Below, piece by piece: positions 23,028-34,149 of a DNA stretch of 64,000 nucleotides (positions are counted from its first letter, which is position 1; each line of letters opens with the position of its first letter). The notes beneath the pieces are model-generated. The model ran no database searches. It was not told the DNA's origin and was given only the letters and a program-made list of their open reading frames with translations. A program made the translations under genes and the position numbers. The stretch is from NCBI GenBank assembly GCA_948567375.1, contig OX419758.1:45761001-45825000 (forward strand), written 5' to 3'. Source of the stretch: Lunularia cruciata (taxonomy: Eukaryota > Streptophyta > Marchantiopsida > Lunulariales > Lunulariaceae).

Positions 23028-23906
23028 CCTTCCTCCACTAATCCGATTCCAAGATCACAATTCCCCGATTCTTGTGCCTGTATGTCTCTTTTACAAATCC
23101 GTGTCCAATGCCTCTCCAGCTCTTCTCCCTCCAGTCTCCTACGCCTCCAATTCGACAGTCACTAAAATTGTGCATCGGACTTACAATTGCCTTCGATCAA
23201 GTTGCTCATGACCGGCAAGTATCAGTCACCCGCCACGTATGCTCCTTCGCATCTATCATCTCTCGACGTTAGCTGACGTGAAACGCACTTCACTTCCCCC
23301 CGCGCTTGCTGGGGATCGTAGCGTCTCGACAGAATATTCCTTCTTTGATTCCATCCCGAGGGAATGGATCTATTGTACTTCTTTGTTTCTGAAGCAACCA
23401 ATTTAGTAAAGCAGAGCCCGTGCATACCGGTCGGCTTCCGGGAGCTGAGAACAAGAGAAATACGTAAGGAATAATGCCGGGGAATAGTTGTCAGATGCTC
23501 GTCTTCTTTCAGTTGACAAGCTGTCTCGGCTCGCCACGTTGCGGAGGGACGTACTCTAAGCAGACTACGTTCAACTAGTGCGAATGGTCCTTGGCCCTGT
23601 CATAGAGAAGGCACGAACTCGTAGAACCCTAACCCTAACGAGGGTGGGCACTGGAATTTGAATAACTCTGGAGCTGAATTGAATTTTGGAGGTCGGATCC
23701 GGTGGTGGAGGAATTTGACATGATAGTGGTCCTTGCGGATCGGAATAGGTGAAATTAGAAAGTCTCTGATCGGCGAGTTCGGAGGTTGTCAGATAATAAG
23801 AGTTGTTCACGAGGAATTGAGGGTGAAGGAGCAGGAGATGTTGGTCAGTTGAAATTGGGAGCATAACAGGGAGGAGAAGAAGAGAAGTGCTGTTGTAGGG
23901 GAGAAA
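23028..23906. promoter_or_regulatory. Shared divergent promoter region of PSS1 and uL11m
   Basis: The two genes point away from each other with 879 bp between their start codons. The interval includes both 5' UTRs. It holds no transposon, is the least AT-rich part of the window by eye, and carries a telo-box nearer the uL11m side. Transcription start sites and any leader intron cannot be placed from sequence alone. Confidence 0.6.
23625..23639 (+). promoter_or_regulatory. Telo-box (interstitial telomere-like motif)
   Basis: AACCCTAACCCTAAC lies 268 bp upstream of the uL11m start. In plants, AAACCCTAA-type telo-boxes are a known promoter feature of ribosomal-protein and other translation genes. 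The position and downstream gene fit that role. It is too short to be telomeric DNA. Confidence 0.75.
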
Positions 23907-24353
23907 ATGTCAGGAAAGGTAGTTTCAGCGTTGATAAGGCTGGTGGTGAATGCCGGGCAGGCAAAACCGGCACCTCCAGTGGGTCCGGCATTGGGGCAGC
24001 ACAGATTAAATTTGATGTCATTTTGTAAAGACTTTAATGCTCGTACTCAGCATATGAAGCCCGATGTTCCTGTTTCTGTCACTGTCACGGCTTACACAGA
24101 CTCGACATTCGATTTCACGATTAAGTCCCCTAAGGTTTCTTATTTTTTGAAGAAGGCTGCTGGTTTGCAAATTGGGGGTGGCAAGGCGGGCCATGATGTA
24201 GCAGGTGTGGTGACCGTGAAGCACATCTACGAAATCGCCAAGATTAAGCAAACGGATCCTGAGTGTCAGTATATGGAGCTAGAGGCTATCAGTAGGTCAA
24301 TTATGGGCACCGCCCGATCCATGGGGATAGAAGTCAAACGTGATCTTAACTGA
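23907..24353 (+). CDS. MRPL11: Mitochondrial large-subunit ribosomal protein uL11m
   Basis: An intronless 148-codon frame from ATG 23907 to TGA 24351-24353. uL11 binds the GTPase-associated region of large-subunit rRNA and helps elongation factors act. The N-terminal domain contains AGQAKPAPPVGPALGQ (residues 16-31), LNLMSFCKDFNART and the SPKVSYFLKKAAG stretch. The C-terminal rRNA-binding domain has HIYEIAKIKQTDPECQYM, then SRSIMGTARSMGIEV. These match the plant mitochondrial form (for example FCKDFNARTQ and YEIAKVKQTDP in Arabidopsis MRPL11) rather than the plastid form. There is no cleavable presequence of obvious length, as in the plant orthologue. An in-frame start fits family length. 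It shares its upstream region with PSS1. Confidence 0.96.
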   Translation: MSGKVVSALIRLVVNAGQAKPAPPVGPALGQHRLNLMSFCKDFNARTQHMKPDVPVSVTVTAYTDSTFDFTIKSPKVSYFLKKAAGLQIGGGKAGHDVAGVVTVKHIYEIAKIKQTDPECQYMELEAISRSIMGTARSMGIEVKRDLN

Positions 24354-25734
24354 AGTTCTCTTGATGTCATATCATCTTAAAAATTCGTGAAAATCAATGC
24401 CTTCTGCAGTTACTGAGAGCTGGCAAACAAGACAATTGTGGTGATAAAGAGTGGAGCAAGTATGGAAATTTGACCGACTTCGCATTGTAACTGACTTGGC
24501 TGATGTCGGAGCTCCAGAAGAAGCTGTTCTCCCCCAACACACATGCCAGAGCAGGCTGGATCATTCGAGACATTTGTCGAACCATTGGGTACTCTAAGAC
24601 GTTTAACTTTCGCTCCAATATATTTTTAAGTTTCATGAACTCCGTGTGTGCACGGGTGAAATTCCCTGGTCTGTAAATACAAATCCTGACTCCGTTCCTA
24701 TCTATCGGCTTTTGGGATGCTAGATCGACCATCCTCGATTCTTGTTATTCACGCAGGAACCTCAGGTGATTAAATGTCGACGAGGTAGATGTCAATTTTG
24801 TTAATTGAGCAATGTCTGCCCATTCTTCTGTACCCACGAATCAGCAAACTGTCCATGAGTTACCAATACACATTTTGGTTCTGTACAATGGTGCATACGT
24901 ATAAGGCCCTAGACCTGATCGCGAGTGATTTTTCGCAAACAGGGAGTCACTCGAATGCTTCCGAAGTGAGCAGTACGTTGAAGTGCAAGCTGTCTGCGTC
25001 CATTGCCGCAAGTGTTTTAAATCCACTGCGTTTTCCCGGCATTGGTGCTCAATTCAACTCTTTGTGAACTTATCTCCGATTGAGTTTTCTCCGGCAGTCC
25101 CACTCATACAAGTGGATCCATGCTAAGCGACACAAATATAATTGACCTTATTATACTGCGTAAATGCAACAAGTGTGAGTGATCTGGGACTAATGACTAG
25201 CTCAGACTTGGACTAATGAGTTTTTACTAGCTCCGCACAATTCATCTCTAGATTGAGTAGGCTATCCAGATCGCAGCTAGTTGGATTTGTACTCGTCATT
25301 GACAGGCTGAGGTGCAGCCTGCTAACGCTGCACAGGGGTGTAGTATATGCAGGCTTCAACAGGGAGTAGTTGAACTATTGCACAGTTGATGTTGATTTTG
25401 TGTATTTGCTCCTCTGCGCACATCTCTCGTCAACGTTGCGAAATGGAAAATGTTGATCTCAGGGATACTTGTTCACTTTACTGTTGTAGACTTTCCACAC
25501 GGCGAGTATCCCGCGCTTATCCATTGTTCTACCTGTATTTACCGAGAACATTGGTGAGTGGAATTCCTAAGATAGTAATGCACATGGCTACAGAAAATCT
25601 TACGAGAGGAAAATACAGAGACCATTAGCGACTGCAATCCTTAAGAGTAATGTGCAATTCTTAAGAAGGTAATCTTAAGGGTTTAGGGTTCAGAGGGCAT
25701 CGGGTGGAGCGATTCTTAAAATGCTCTAGAATAG
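24354..25734. other. Downstream intergenic DNA of uL11m
   Basis: The uL11m 3' UTR should lie at the left end. The remaining ORFs (24394-24732 minus, 24789-25067 plus, 25386-25628 plus) lack motifs and have no splice or repeat partners. I see no gene. Confidence 0.4.
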
Positions 25735-26150
25735 CCTCCAACCAATGGAGCAATTATAAAGTGTAATCATTTATTCAATTCAAAAGAAATCATGTATCAA
25801 TCACGGAGAGAGCAATGAGAATAATCACGTAATCGATTCAAAAGAGAGTAATCAACCATCAATAATGGAGAGAGCAATGAGTGGAATCCCGTATTCGACT
25901 CAAAACAGAGGAATCACACATCAATAGTGACGAGAGAGCAATGAGTGTAATCATATAATCAATTCATATGAAAGTGATCACATATTTGTCTGCCGAGACA
26001 GCATTGTTAGGGCACTGAAAGTAATCACTTGTTCCCTCAGGTATTCAACTCAAGGATAACCATAAATCTAACACGGAAAATATCTACTTAAGTAATTCAT
26101 ACAGTATATCTATTATGGATAATCATATATTTATTAGAGACAAGGGCAAC
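25735..26150. repeat. Degenerate ~62-bp tandem array (first block)
   Basis: Four to six units share GTAATCAxxTAxTCxATTCAA, an AGTAATCAxxxATC block and GGAGAGAGCAATGAG. Unit length is 62-65 bp. Further units of the same family appear at 30541-30690 and 36540-36780, with two transposons between the blocks. There is no coding content. Confidence 0.75.
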
Positions 26151-26326
26151 GGCTTAGACAAAATGAATGATGGGAAGACCCCTTCTACAAGGGAGAATGA
26201 AAAAGGTAAAATGGGGCTAAGCCCCAATAGAGTCTATACGAGAATTTTGCACTACTGCACCTAAGATATCCAAGCTATGCAAGTAGTGTGGTCTATAGAC
26301 AATTGGAGCATCCGAAGAAGCATCAC

Positions 26327-26665
26327 CTAGTGTGATTGCTCTCCTATGGATTGCACCCGTTGTAGAGCAATGGACATACGATGTCTAAAATATGCTACAA
26401 AGTACGAGAGTGAGAGTGGTACCCCATGGCGCCTAACATGATAAGCTCTCTCGCACTCCTTAACAAATGTGTCGAACGCCCTGTCCATTGCTCCATATAA
26501 CTCCAAGGCTAGAGGAACAAAGAGGTGATCTCGCTGCATGCCCCTATACTTGGAGTTCTTGTGACATGTTGTTGCACTCATTGCCCATCCAAGAGGATGG
26601 GTAATCACTCCCTCGGAATTTGTATCTTGCGTAGGGTCAATAACCACAACATCTACTATTGTCAC
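26327..26665 (-). pseudogene. C-terminal part of family R pol (copy R2)
   Basis: An open 112-codon remnant. Visible are SKYRGMQRDHLFVPLALELYG, an Ala-Phe-Asp-Thr-Phe block and RMSIALQRVQS. This arrangement closes many plant and algal RT-encoding repeat proteins, in which a similar VPF-A-x-D-x-x-G segment precedes a final helical Leu-Gln-Arg block. The specific biochemical role (nuclease-like or structural) is not shown by the sequence. Confidence 0.6.
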
Positions 26666-26810
26666 CTGATCATCTCAAACCAAGTATAAGTATGCCTTGA
26701 CATGTGTTGTCTACAAAGCATACGAATGCTCCTTCCAAGCCAAGTATCCATTCTCTCGTGCCATAGCAAACACTATGTCCCTAATAGCATCATAGGTAGC
26801 TATCCTCTGT

Positions 26811-27523
26811 TGTAATACAAATAGCTAGATAGATGATCTAGAGATGAAATTTAGGTTGGTAACATCTAGAAGGATGTTATACATGATGGACTAAGTAGAT
26901 CAGATAGAGGTATCACCAAAAGAGTACTTCTACTGCTGGGTCAGAAACCAAAACATGTTTGGAAACTTTAGAATCAATAGTTGGGCATATGATCTAGGTG
27001 AAACTTGGAGTGGTGACATTTGGAAGGATGTTACACATGATGGAGAAAGTAGATCACTTAGAGGTAACACCAAAAGAGCACTTTTACTAATAAAGCAAAA
27101 GCCAAAATAGGCTTGAAAACTTTAGAGGCAATTTAGGAGGTCTAAATGGATGGATTAGGCCTTGAAAAGGCTGACACTCCTTTTCCCCCTAGTTTTTCTT
27201 TCCGAGAGCTTTCCAACTGTACCTCACCCATGTGATTTTGAGATTCCTACAAGAAGATTCCCTTAAAGATTCCCTAAAAGACCAACTAGATGAGACCAGG
27301 ACCAACATGTCACCCATCCAAGCAAATAATCTGAAGGTGGACCTTGCTGACAGGTCACCTATCCATGTACCTAATCCTATGGTGAAGCTTCCTTGGAGGA
27401 GATTCTCTTTGGCTATATAATAAAGAGAAGATGCTTGTTTGGAGCATCAAAGGATTGAGTGAAATTTGTGTTTTCTCTCTATGTATCTCTCTTGAAGAGT
27501 TCTCTTGTCCTTGGAGTATTACA
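26811..27523 (+). mobile_element. Solo LTR (713 bp) inserted in R2
   Basis: The termini are inverted repeats TGTAATAC...GTATTACA. It is flanked by perfect 5-bp duplications TCTGT (26806-26810 and 27524-27528). Copy R1 lacks this insert: there the flanking sequences join directly near 5660. A TATA-like GGCTATATAATAAAG lies near 27409-27423. No internal region remains, so the element was lost by LTR-LTR recombination. Strand is chosen from the TATA-like box. The family is not recognised. Confidence 0.88.
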
Positions 27524-27999
27524 TCTGTATTCTTGAAGGACACTGTGTCATATGGACTGTTGTTGCATCTAATCTAAAACCACACTCACAAGTGAGTAAT
27601 GAAGATGCATATGGGTGGACCAAACCTAAGCAAAACCTCATCATTGTAAAGAAACAATTTGGTGCAAGTTGGAATGCCTTAATGCACGGTCAAGCTAGGA
27701 TCCAAGAGCATGCACACCCTTGCCGGAGCAAGAGCAAAGACATGCTCTAGTATCTTGAGGAATGGACAAATCAACTAAGAGAGAATGTAAAGTATGCTCA
27801 TATTGTTGTTCCATCAAGGAAGATTGTAAACCTCTAGTCCAATCTGACAATAGTGAAGTAAAGGATGGAAAGTCCTCTTGTGCCCGTGGGGATAGATTAT
27901 CTCTTGTCTGATGCAAGAACATATGGAGAGAAAAGGATCCCCCTCCACCTCTCTCACATAAATATCCAAAACCAGCCTATCAACAACCATAAAATGAGA

Positions 28000-28990
28000 A
28001 GAATGTAGGGGTGTTGAGAGAGCCCGACTACCCAAAAATGCTACAGATGCAATCTCTTCCATAGAGCAAGCCAACCCCGCCACACAAGATTGGCAAAGCC
28101 ATCTGTCTACGTGCAAAATCCCCTATCACACACTCAAATGTCCCTGGTTCAATAATATCACCAAAGATTCCCATAATCCTCCTATCAAAGGCTCTCATAT
28201 GTGATAAGAAGGATGAGGAGGGAGGAAATGTACAGATTAGGTAGGACGGCCAACGAGCAATACTAAAGAAGAGTATAAAAAATTCCACCTACAGATCTCT
28301 TAATAATGGAGAGTCATCCACATGGAGAATATCCTCTGCAAGGGCAGCATCTAAGAAGCATGTGATAAAATCCTTGGATCCTACTAGCACTCCAAGAGTA
28401 CATAGTTCATCTGTAGATGTAATACACTCCTTGGAAGCTCAAGGTGGGGAGGAATACCTAAAAGGGACCATGCCTTGCACTTTGACACCTTGACTCTCAA
28501 GCATACTAGATGTAGCTTGGTAGTCAAGTGATCAAAGGCATGCCTAATCTGATCTATAGGGCCCACGATATGTGTATCGTATGCCAAGGAGAGAAATACA
28601 CAACCTAGCATGGCCAAAGTAGTAAATAGGAGAGCTCTAAAGTGAGCCATGGAAAATAAGGGTCCCCCGAAAGGATCTCCTTGATGTGTACCCAAGGCTG
28701 ACTCCAAGACGGTGACTCCCTCTTGTGAACCACCGTGCTAGTAGTAAAGGGAAGCAAGAGAGCCATAAAAAGACCACACAAAAGGAATAAGACTCGCAAA
28801 GGATCCACTAGCCTCCCTAAGCTCTCTCCACACATGAGACGCTATTAAAAGCGTTCTCAACATCTACCTATAGGACGACCAACTTTGGATGGATACCTAG
28901 GAGTGCCTTAATGCCTAGAGACATAGCCTCACATCCTCCAAGTGTAGCTACTCCAAATTAATGTGGACTAAAGTGTTGTCAAAAGTGAGA
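28000..28990 (-). pseudogene. Reverse transcriptase of family R (copy R2)
   Basis: Reading through stops and shifts on the minus strand gives FGVATLGGCEAM and VDVENAFNSVS (motif A, near 28870-28960). Then come GTHQGDPFGGPLFSMAHFRAL (motif B, about 28700-28640) and LAYDTHIVGP (motif C, normally ADDTH). These are followed by VSKCKAWSLLGIPP, RWPSYLICTFPPSS and RIMGIFGDIIEPGTFECV, then DFARRQMALPILCGGVGLL near 28050. This is the order of a non-LTR-type RT with its thumb region. Motif C has lost one Asp. The enzyme would copy element RNA at the target site. Confidence 0.75.
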
Positions 28991-29572
28991 ATGATGCCAA
29001 AAGATAATGGTACAATTGACCAAACACAAAAAGATCTCTCCAATAGCAATTGGTCTAATGCTCCCCGTATCCTTCTCCATCACAAGAAGTTGACTAGCAC
29101 CTAATACTTGACTAAAAGACATAAGAATGTCTCCTCTTGCTATTGTTGAAGCCACCTAAAATAACTCGATAAAACCACTAGAAGGATCATTGGCCTAAAA
29201 GCAATCCTTAAGGTGCTCATAAACCATCCTTGACAAGCCTCTTGAGGAAAGGTGAGGAGCAGTGCACAATACTTGTGCAAAAAGTGACATGTCAAGACAT
29301 AAAAGTTGCTAAGGCTGATAATCTAAGACCTCTGGTGGTAGTCCTTCTATTGCTATAGGATGTAGTGAGCATAGGAAAGATATAGTCTCATCAATAGGAC
29401 TCGCCATAGACAAAGGGTGTAGCGCTCCTGCTACTCTACTAGACTCTTGCGCTTGACCCAATGTCCTACACCGTTGTAATCAAGTGGACTCTGTGGTATC
29501 CTATGGTGAAACCTATCTCCTAAAACATGTAGCTCTAATAGACTCCTCCTAAATGACCGCCCAATCCCCTAC

Positions 29573-29806
29573 TCAAAATTGACAAAATCTAACAATCACT
29601 TCTCTATGCGCCGCACGTCCTCCTCTAGCATAACGAAGACACCATCGAGGGAGTAAGAGGAATAGGAACCATGCTAACTTGACTAAGGGATCACGTGCCA
29701 AACAATCAAATGGTAGGCAAAAAGCATGTTTAGCCTCATCATGGAGTGTGTGGAGTAGCCTATGGAATAGACATGGACATGGAAAACTAGTCTCAAATAA
29801 CCCCAA
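29573..29806 (-). pseudogene. Possible N-terminal pol segment of family R (copy R2)
   Basis: A 77-codon frame contains DPLVKLAWFLFLLLPRWCLRY followed by ARGGRAAHREVIVRF. A hydrophobic LLPRxxL stretch and a basic GGR segment precede the RT in related repeat proteins. The intervening sequence to the RT is frameshifted. The assignment rests on position and general resemblance only. Confidence 0.4.
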
Positions 29807-30540
29807 AATGCTAAGAGAAGCTAATCACTCCCACGACTCAATTGGTATCCTTAAAATGGTCAACAAAGAGATAGAAGAAGCATGCATAATCTAGAGTGTC
29901 ATTGCTGTCAATGTGGTTGCTTGCCTCATGTGTGCATCCCAAGTGATCCAATCATAGTCCTTGTGCATCCTTCCCTATGGATCTTTACCCCTTGTGAGGT
30001 AAAGCATCAATGATACACGGGCATGGTGTATTCCAAGCCGCTCTAGGCGGCCCCACATGGGAAGGTGTAACCATGGCTACCACAAGAATAATGATAGTAA
30101 CACATGATGCTCCTCTCCATATCTTCCCATATATGCAAAACCACAACTCCTCACATCCCAACTCACATAAATAAAAAACAATCTCTCCAAACCCTTAAAA
30201 CTATAAACTCTCATAACTTTCAATTTCCATCTTCAAAATTTTCAAACTAAATTCCCATGGAATTTAATCATTAAAACAAAGAGATTATAAATGAAAATTC
30301 TAGACCCATCACCCTCAATGTATAATGATCACTCTAAACCCTAAAAATCCTAAAAATCCTTAGAACTTTCTGCTCAATTTTCCATAGTCTTCAATCTAGG
30401 TACCAATGGAACCAAAATTGGAAAAAAAAAGAATCTACTATTCACTCAAGTGTTATATGCCAAAAATTCCTAAGAAAATATAGATCTTTCCTCTCATATC
30501 TCTCCCTCTCTTCTCTCGTCTCCACACCCTCTCAAACTCA

Positions 30541-30690
30541 CGCTCACCAATATATCTATTAGGGAGAGAACATTGTTAGACAGAATAATGAGTATAATCA
30601 CATATTCAATTCAAGAGTAATCATATATCTATTGAGGAGAGAGCATTGTTTGATGGTGCAATTTATAAGAGAGGAAAAATAGGATCTCTT
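30541..30690. repeat. ~62-bp tandem array, second block
   Basis: Units with GGGAGAGAACATTGTTAGACAG, ATGAGTATAATCACATATTCAATTCAAGAGTAATCATATATC and GGAGAGAGCATTGTTTGATGGTGCAAT match the block at 25735-26150. It lies between R2 and LINE copy A. Confidence 0.7.
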
Positions 30691-31119
30691 TTACTTAGAG
30701 GTGGAATTTGGAAGAGCAGTTCTTGGAGAAGGGTCAAACATTTGAGAGTTAATAAATAGCAAACATTTGAGGTTTGTATCTTTGAGAATACTCTACCAAT
30801 TGCAACATGATTTATCTCTTTGGACCCATCTTGTTGCAACCTTTCAATAGTTGCTAAGTTTGTGGGGTTTGGACATTTGTGGATAGAGTTATGAGCATTT
30901 AAGATTTAGTGTTTCCCCAAGGTCTTGGAGTTGAATGAGAGTAGATTTGTTGAATGTTTCCTTGGTTAATAAAATCCCAAATCTGGTGTGCTTATCTCTT
31001 TGAAGACTACTATCCAAGGGCTTTTGATTGAGACCAATCCGATATTCATTGGAGGTGTGAGTTGAAAGTTCTGAGCCTTTGAATATACCCAAATGGTTCT
31101 TGACTTTGGAGTTCCGGTA

Positions 31120-32300
31120 TCACATACTCAGATGACTGCATCTCTGCCATTACTTTAAGCAAATGGAGTAATTGTGATCTAGTTAGAAGCACCATGATGA
31201 GTGCTTTCAATTAAAGCAAAGCTTGCTCAGTTTGGAGTACTACACAAGGAGTTCTGGATTTGTGAATTTTGAGAAAGTTTTGAGAATCTATGATTGGGCA
31301 CAAATTCGGAGTGTTATTGATCTGCAATCACCGATGAAAATCTAATGAAAATTGCTACATCAGAACTTGTGTCTTACAAGCTCTCTTTCAAGGCCAAGCT
31401 CGTAGCATATTGGAGTCTGAGCTAGCAGTGGTGACAATTCTCATACTGTCATACCTTTGCATCATGGTGTTTGGAGAACCAAATTTGGAGTGCTATTTTT
31501 CTTCACTCACAAACCCATCCAAATAATTCTCTTTTCATAAGAACCACATGGGTCTTAAGTTTTCTATTGAATCCTTTCTTGCATTGTTTGGATATCTAAG
31601 GCAGACAATATGACCATTTGAGTTACTCTGACATTTCAAAGTACTTGGTGTTTAGATCTGCACACGTAAAGTGAGATTGCTTTGTGCTTATGAGTTCAAA
31701 TCAGCTAGTTTCTATGCTTATAGAACCAAAAAATTTCAAGGTTTCTATTGAGATCTAATTTGTTGCAATTGGAGGTCAAACAAGGAAATTGTGATAGTTT
31801 GAAATCTATGACTTTTTGTATTTTGTAACATTGAGAAGTGTTCATTTGGAATTTTATTCTCAGTCATCACACATCCAAATGAGATTATTTTTTTATCAAT
31901 AGAACCAATATCTCAATTGATTGCTGGATAGTGGACTCTAGATCTTTGTACAAGCTATTACAACTTGTTTCCACTTTGTAAAGTTTTAAAAATTAAAGTT
32001 GTGGAAGATGTAAATTCAATCTGTTGTATCTTTCTACTCATCGATCCAAATGAAGTGCTCTTTGTGTCATTTGAGTTGTCTTACTCATAACTTTACATTG
32101 AGAACTGAGTGATAGAGGTTAGATGAAGGACAAGAAGTTCTAAGTACCTCAAATTTTGCAGCCTTTGGTATCTTTGTGCAATGCAATTCTAGAAGATAGT
32201 ATCTTTGTACTCACATGGCCAAATGAGGTGATTCTTATCTCATTAGAACCAGCTTCTTGAGATCCTTACTTTAACACCTGGATAGTAGTGCTAAGAGTTG
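31120..32300 (+). repeat. Seven ~177-bp monomers in the LINE A 5' region
   Basis: A CCAAATGAxxTGATT...TTAGAACC core recurs with the CAAAT word at about 31160, 31337, 31520, 31697, 31876, 32047 and 32220. Spacings are 171-183 bp. Each unit also carries a TCTTTGTACTCA-like word before the core and an AAGCTT/AAGTTTT-type stretch after it. Copy B has the same periodic layout. Confidence 0.8.
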
Positions 32301-32359
32301 TATAATAGAAGCTATGCTTACTTGAAAATCTTGAAGTGAGTGATTATGATTGGCACAAT

Positions 32360-33190
32360 AGAGTAGTCCAAGATGGTGAAAGATATTATTGATATAGCCA
32401 TGAAGCAACAACAATTAGCTGAAATGTTTAGGAAATTCAATGACTTCCACAAAGAGCTTAGAAGCTTCTTTGCACCTATGTACTAGTGCATGAGTACTCT
32501 CATGGTTGATATGGAAATTGTAAAGTTTGAGATCATCATTGTGAAAGAATCCTTGAACTTGATCAACCAAGAGATTCAAGATCTCAAGAAGAGTACTATC
32601 TTGTTTTAACATCAACCAAGAGGATGGTTGATGCTTCCAAGAAAGTTACTTCTTTGGGAGCACAAGACACCAACATTGCTACACAAAGTGGAGGGCTCCA
32701 ATAGATTATGGACACATTGGAAGTGAAGATAAAGTCATATGTTGAACTACTAAGGTAGCTCAAATCTCTTACTTGCAAGAGCATGAGGTTTAGAAGGAGA
32801 ACCAACTGGTTAGAATGAAGAACTTGAGGATTCTAGGTTTGCCAAAGATAGAGAAGGAAGGCACCAAGGTTATAGTGTGAGTTTATTGTTGATTCTTTGA
32901 GAATCCATGATCCATAGATTTTGCAAGCATATAAATTGTGACAACAAGATGCACAACCAAGAAGCATTTTGGTGAGGTTTGGCTCAAAAACTCATAGGAA
33001 TTCAATGATGGAAACAAGGCTATACTCAAGGGGTGGTGCATCTAGTTGGACCTTGATCTCACCTCTCTCCAATGGCAAGCAAAGAAGGGAGAATTAGCAA
33101 AAGTAAAGGAGGCTCAACAAGCAAGTTTTGTTGCATTCTTGAGAGATTATAGAGTTTTGATCACCCAAAGGAAAAAATCAGCTATTGCAT
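32360..33190 (+). pseudogene. ORF1 of LINE copy A
   Basis: Translation through stops gives MVKDIIDIAMKQQQLAEMF, a helical HKELRS segment, a Ser-Leu-Asn-Leu/Ile-x-Asn-Gln-Glu-Ile-Gln-Asp-Leu-Lys-Lys heptad stretch and, further on, the KNLRILGLPK block seen in copy B. This resembles L1-type ORF1 proteins: coiled coil, then an RNA-binding fold. It is interrupted by several stops. Confidence 0.6.
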
Positions 33191-33209
33191 AGCAATTCTA
33201 GACCCTTTA

Positions 33210-34020
33210 AGTGTTGTTTTGGAATGCTTAGGGGCTCACATGCACCAAATACTCAAGTGCTAAGCCTTAATGGGATAATGCTTATCTAATCAATCTTGTG
33301 GAGACATGGGAACATGAGGGGAACACCATTCAAGACATTGAAGGATTCACTCTTGTTTGTTCAACTTGGAATAAGCAAGGCAACATAGGGGAAGGAGCTT
33401 TGGAGATATTGCTATTTACGTCAGGTTTGGCCTTGAGAAATTAGTCTCTTTGATATTCCAAGACTCAAGTGTACAATACCAATGGTTGAAGATTGGAAGA
33501 GTTGTTTCACCTTGATTCCTTGCTGTTTTTCACTTTACTCCATTGACATCACCAATTTACTCAAGTGGAGCTCTCAACACCATGCAATGTTTCCAATCCT
33601 TGACAAAAGATGTGTTGTACTTTCAAAATAAAGGTGCAATACTTGTTCTTGGTGATTTCAATGCTAAGATCCAAGCTTCTCAGATCATGAGTTTAGTGAC
33701 CTTGAGAATGATCATTTTCATAGCTTGATAGAAAATTTTAGTGCTTGGTCCTACTCTTTCCTAGATCTGATAGGCAACACCATGGATAGATAGATTTTGA
33801 GCTTTGCTACCTATTGTAGCTTAAAGATCCTAAATGGACTTTCTCAATTTCTTGAAACTTGCAACAACACATGCTTTTTTTCTAGTGGATCAAGCACCAT
33901 AGATTACATGCTGATTTCACATAGTGATATGCACTTTGTCTCAGATTTTTATATTAAATCCTCAACATGAATCTGACAATGCACCTCTATCTTTTGCAAT
34001 CCTTCTTCCTTGCACCAATA
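33210..34020 (+). pseudogene. Endonuclease domain of LINE copy A
   Basis: The best-preserved piece (33543-33728) has TSPIYSSGALNTM and the catalytic LVLGDFNAKI motif of apurinic-type endonucleases. A degraded SDNAPLS-like end (about 33965) corresponds to SDHAPLS of copy B. Frameshifts and stops are frequent. It would nick target DNA to prime reverse transcription. Confidence 0.7.
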
Positions 34021-34149
34021 GAAAACACATTACCTAGCATGCATCTAATGGGAAACTCTATCTAAATTTTCACAAGAGAGATATGTACCAACAAGCCATC
34101 CAAGAGAGGTTGAGGTTTATGGAGTGGAGCTCTGATTTCCCACAACAAA

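Larger units (their letters stand above)
26160..30000 (-). mobile_element. Family R non-LTR element copy R2 (decayed)
   Basis: The minus strand reads an N-terminal pol segment (about 29810-29570), an RT (about 28990-28000), a post-RT C-terminus (26665-26327) and the 3' UTR (26240-26165). The 713-bp insert at 26811-27523 is a later solo LTR. The 5' boundary is approximate. The copy inserted into the ~62-bp tandem array. It has many stops and shifts and no intact ORF. Confidence 0.75.

Noticed and set aside
23625-23639. Possible telomere or ancient chromosome-end fusion
   Set aside because: Only about two repeat units. Its promoter position and short length fit a telo-box.
23571-23864. A 97-codon minus-strand frame in the divergent promoter
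   Set aside because: It runs antisense through the telo-box and uL11m leader, with no motif or codon bias.
25735-26150. CRISPR-like array of repeats and spacers
   Set aside because: Unit similarity is spread over the whole ~62 bp with no constant-repeat/unique-spacer pattern, and the context is a plant nuclear genome.
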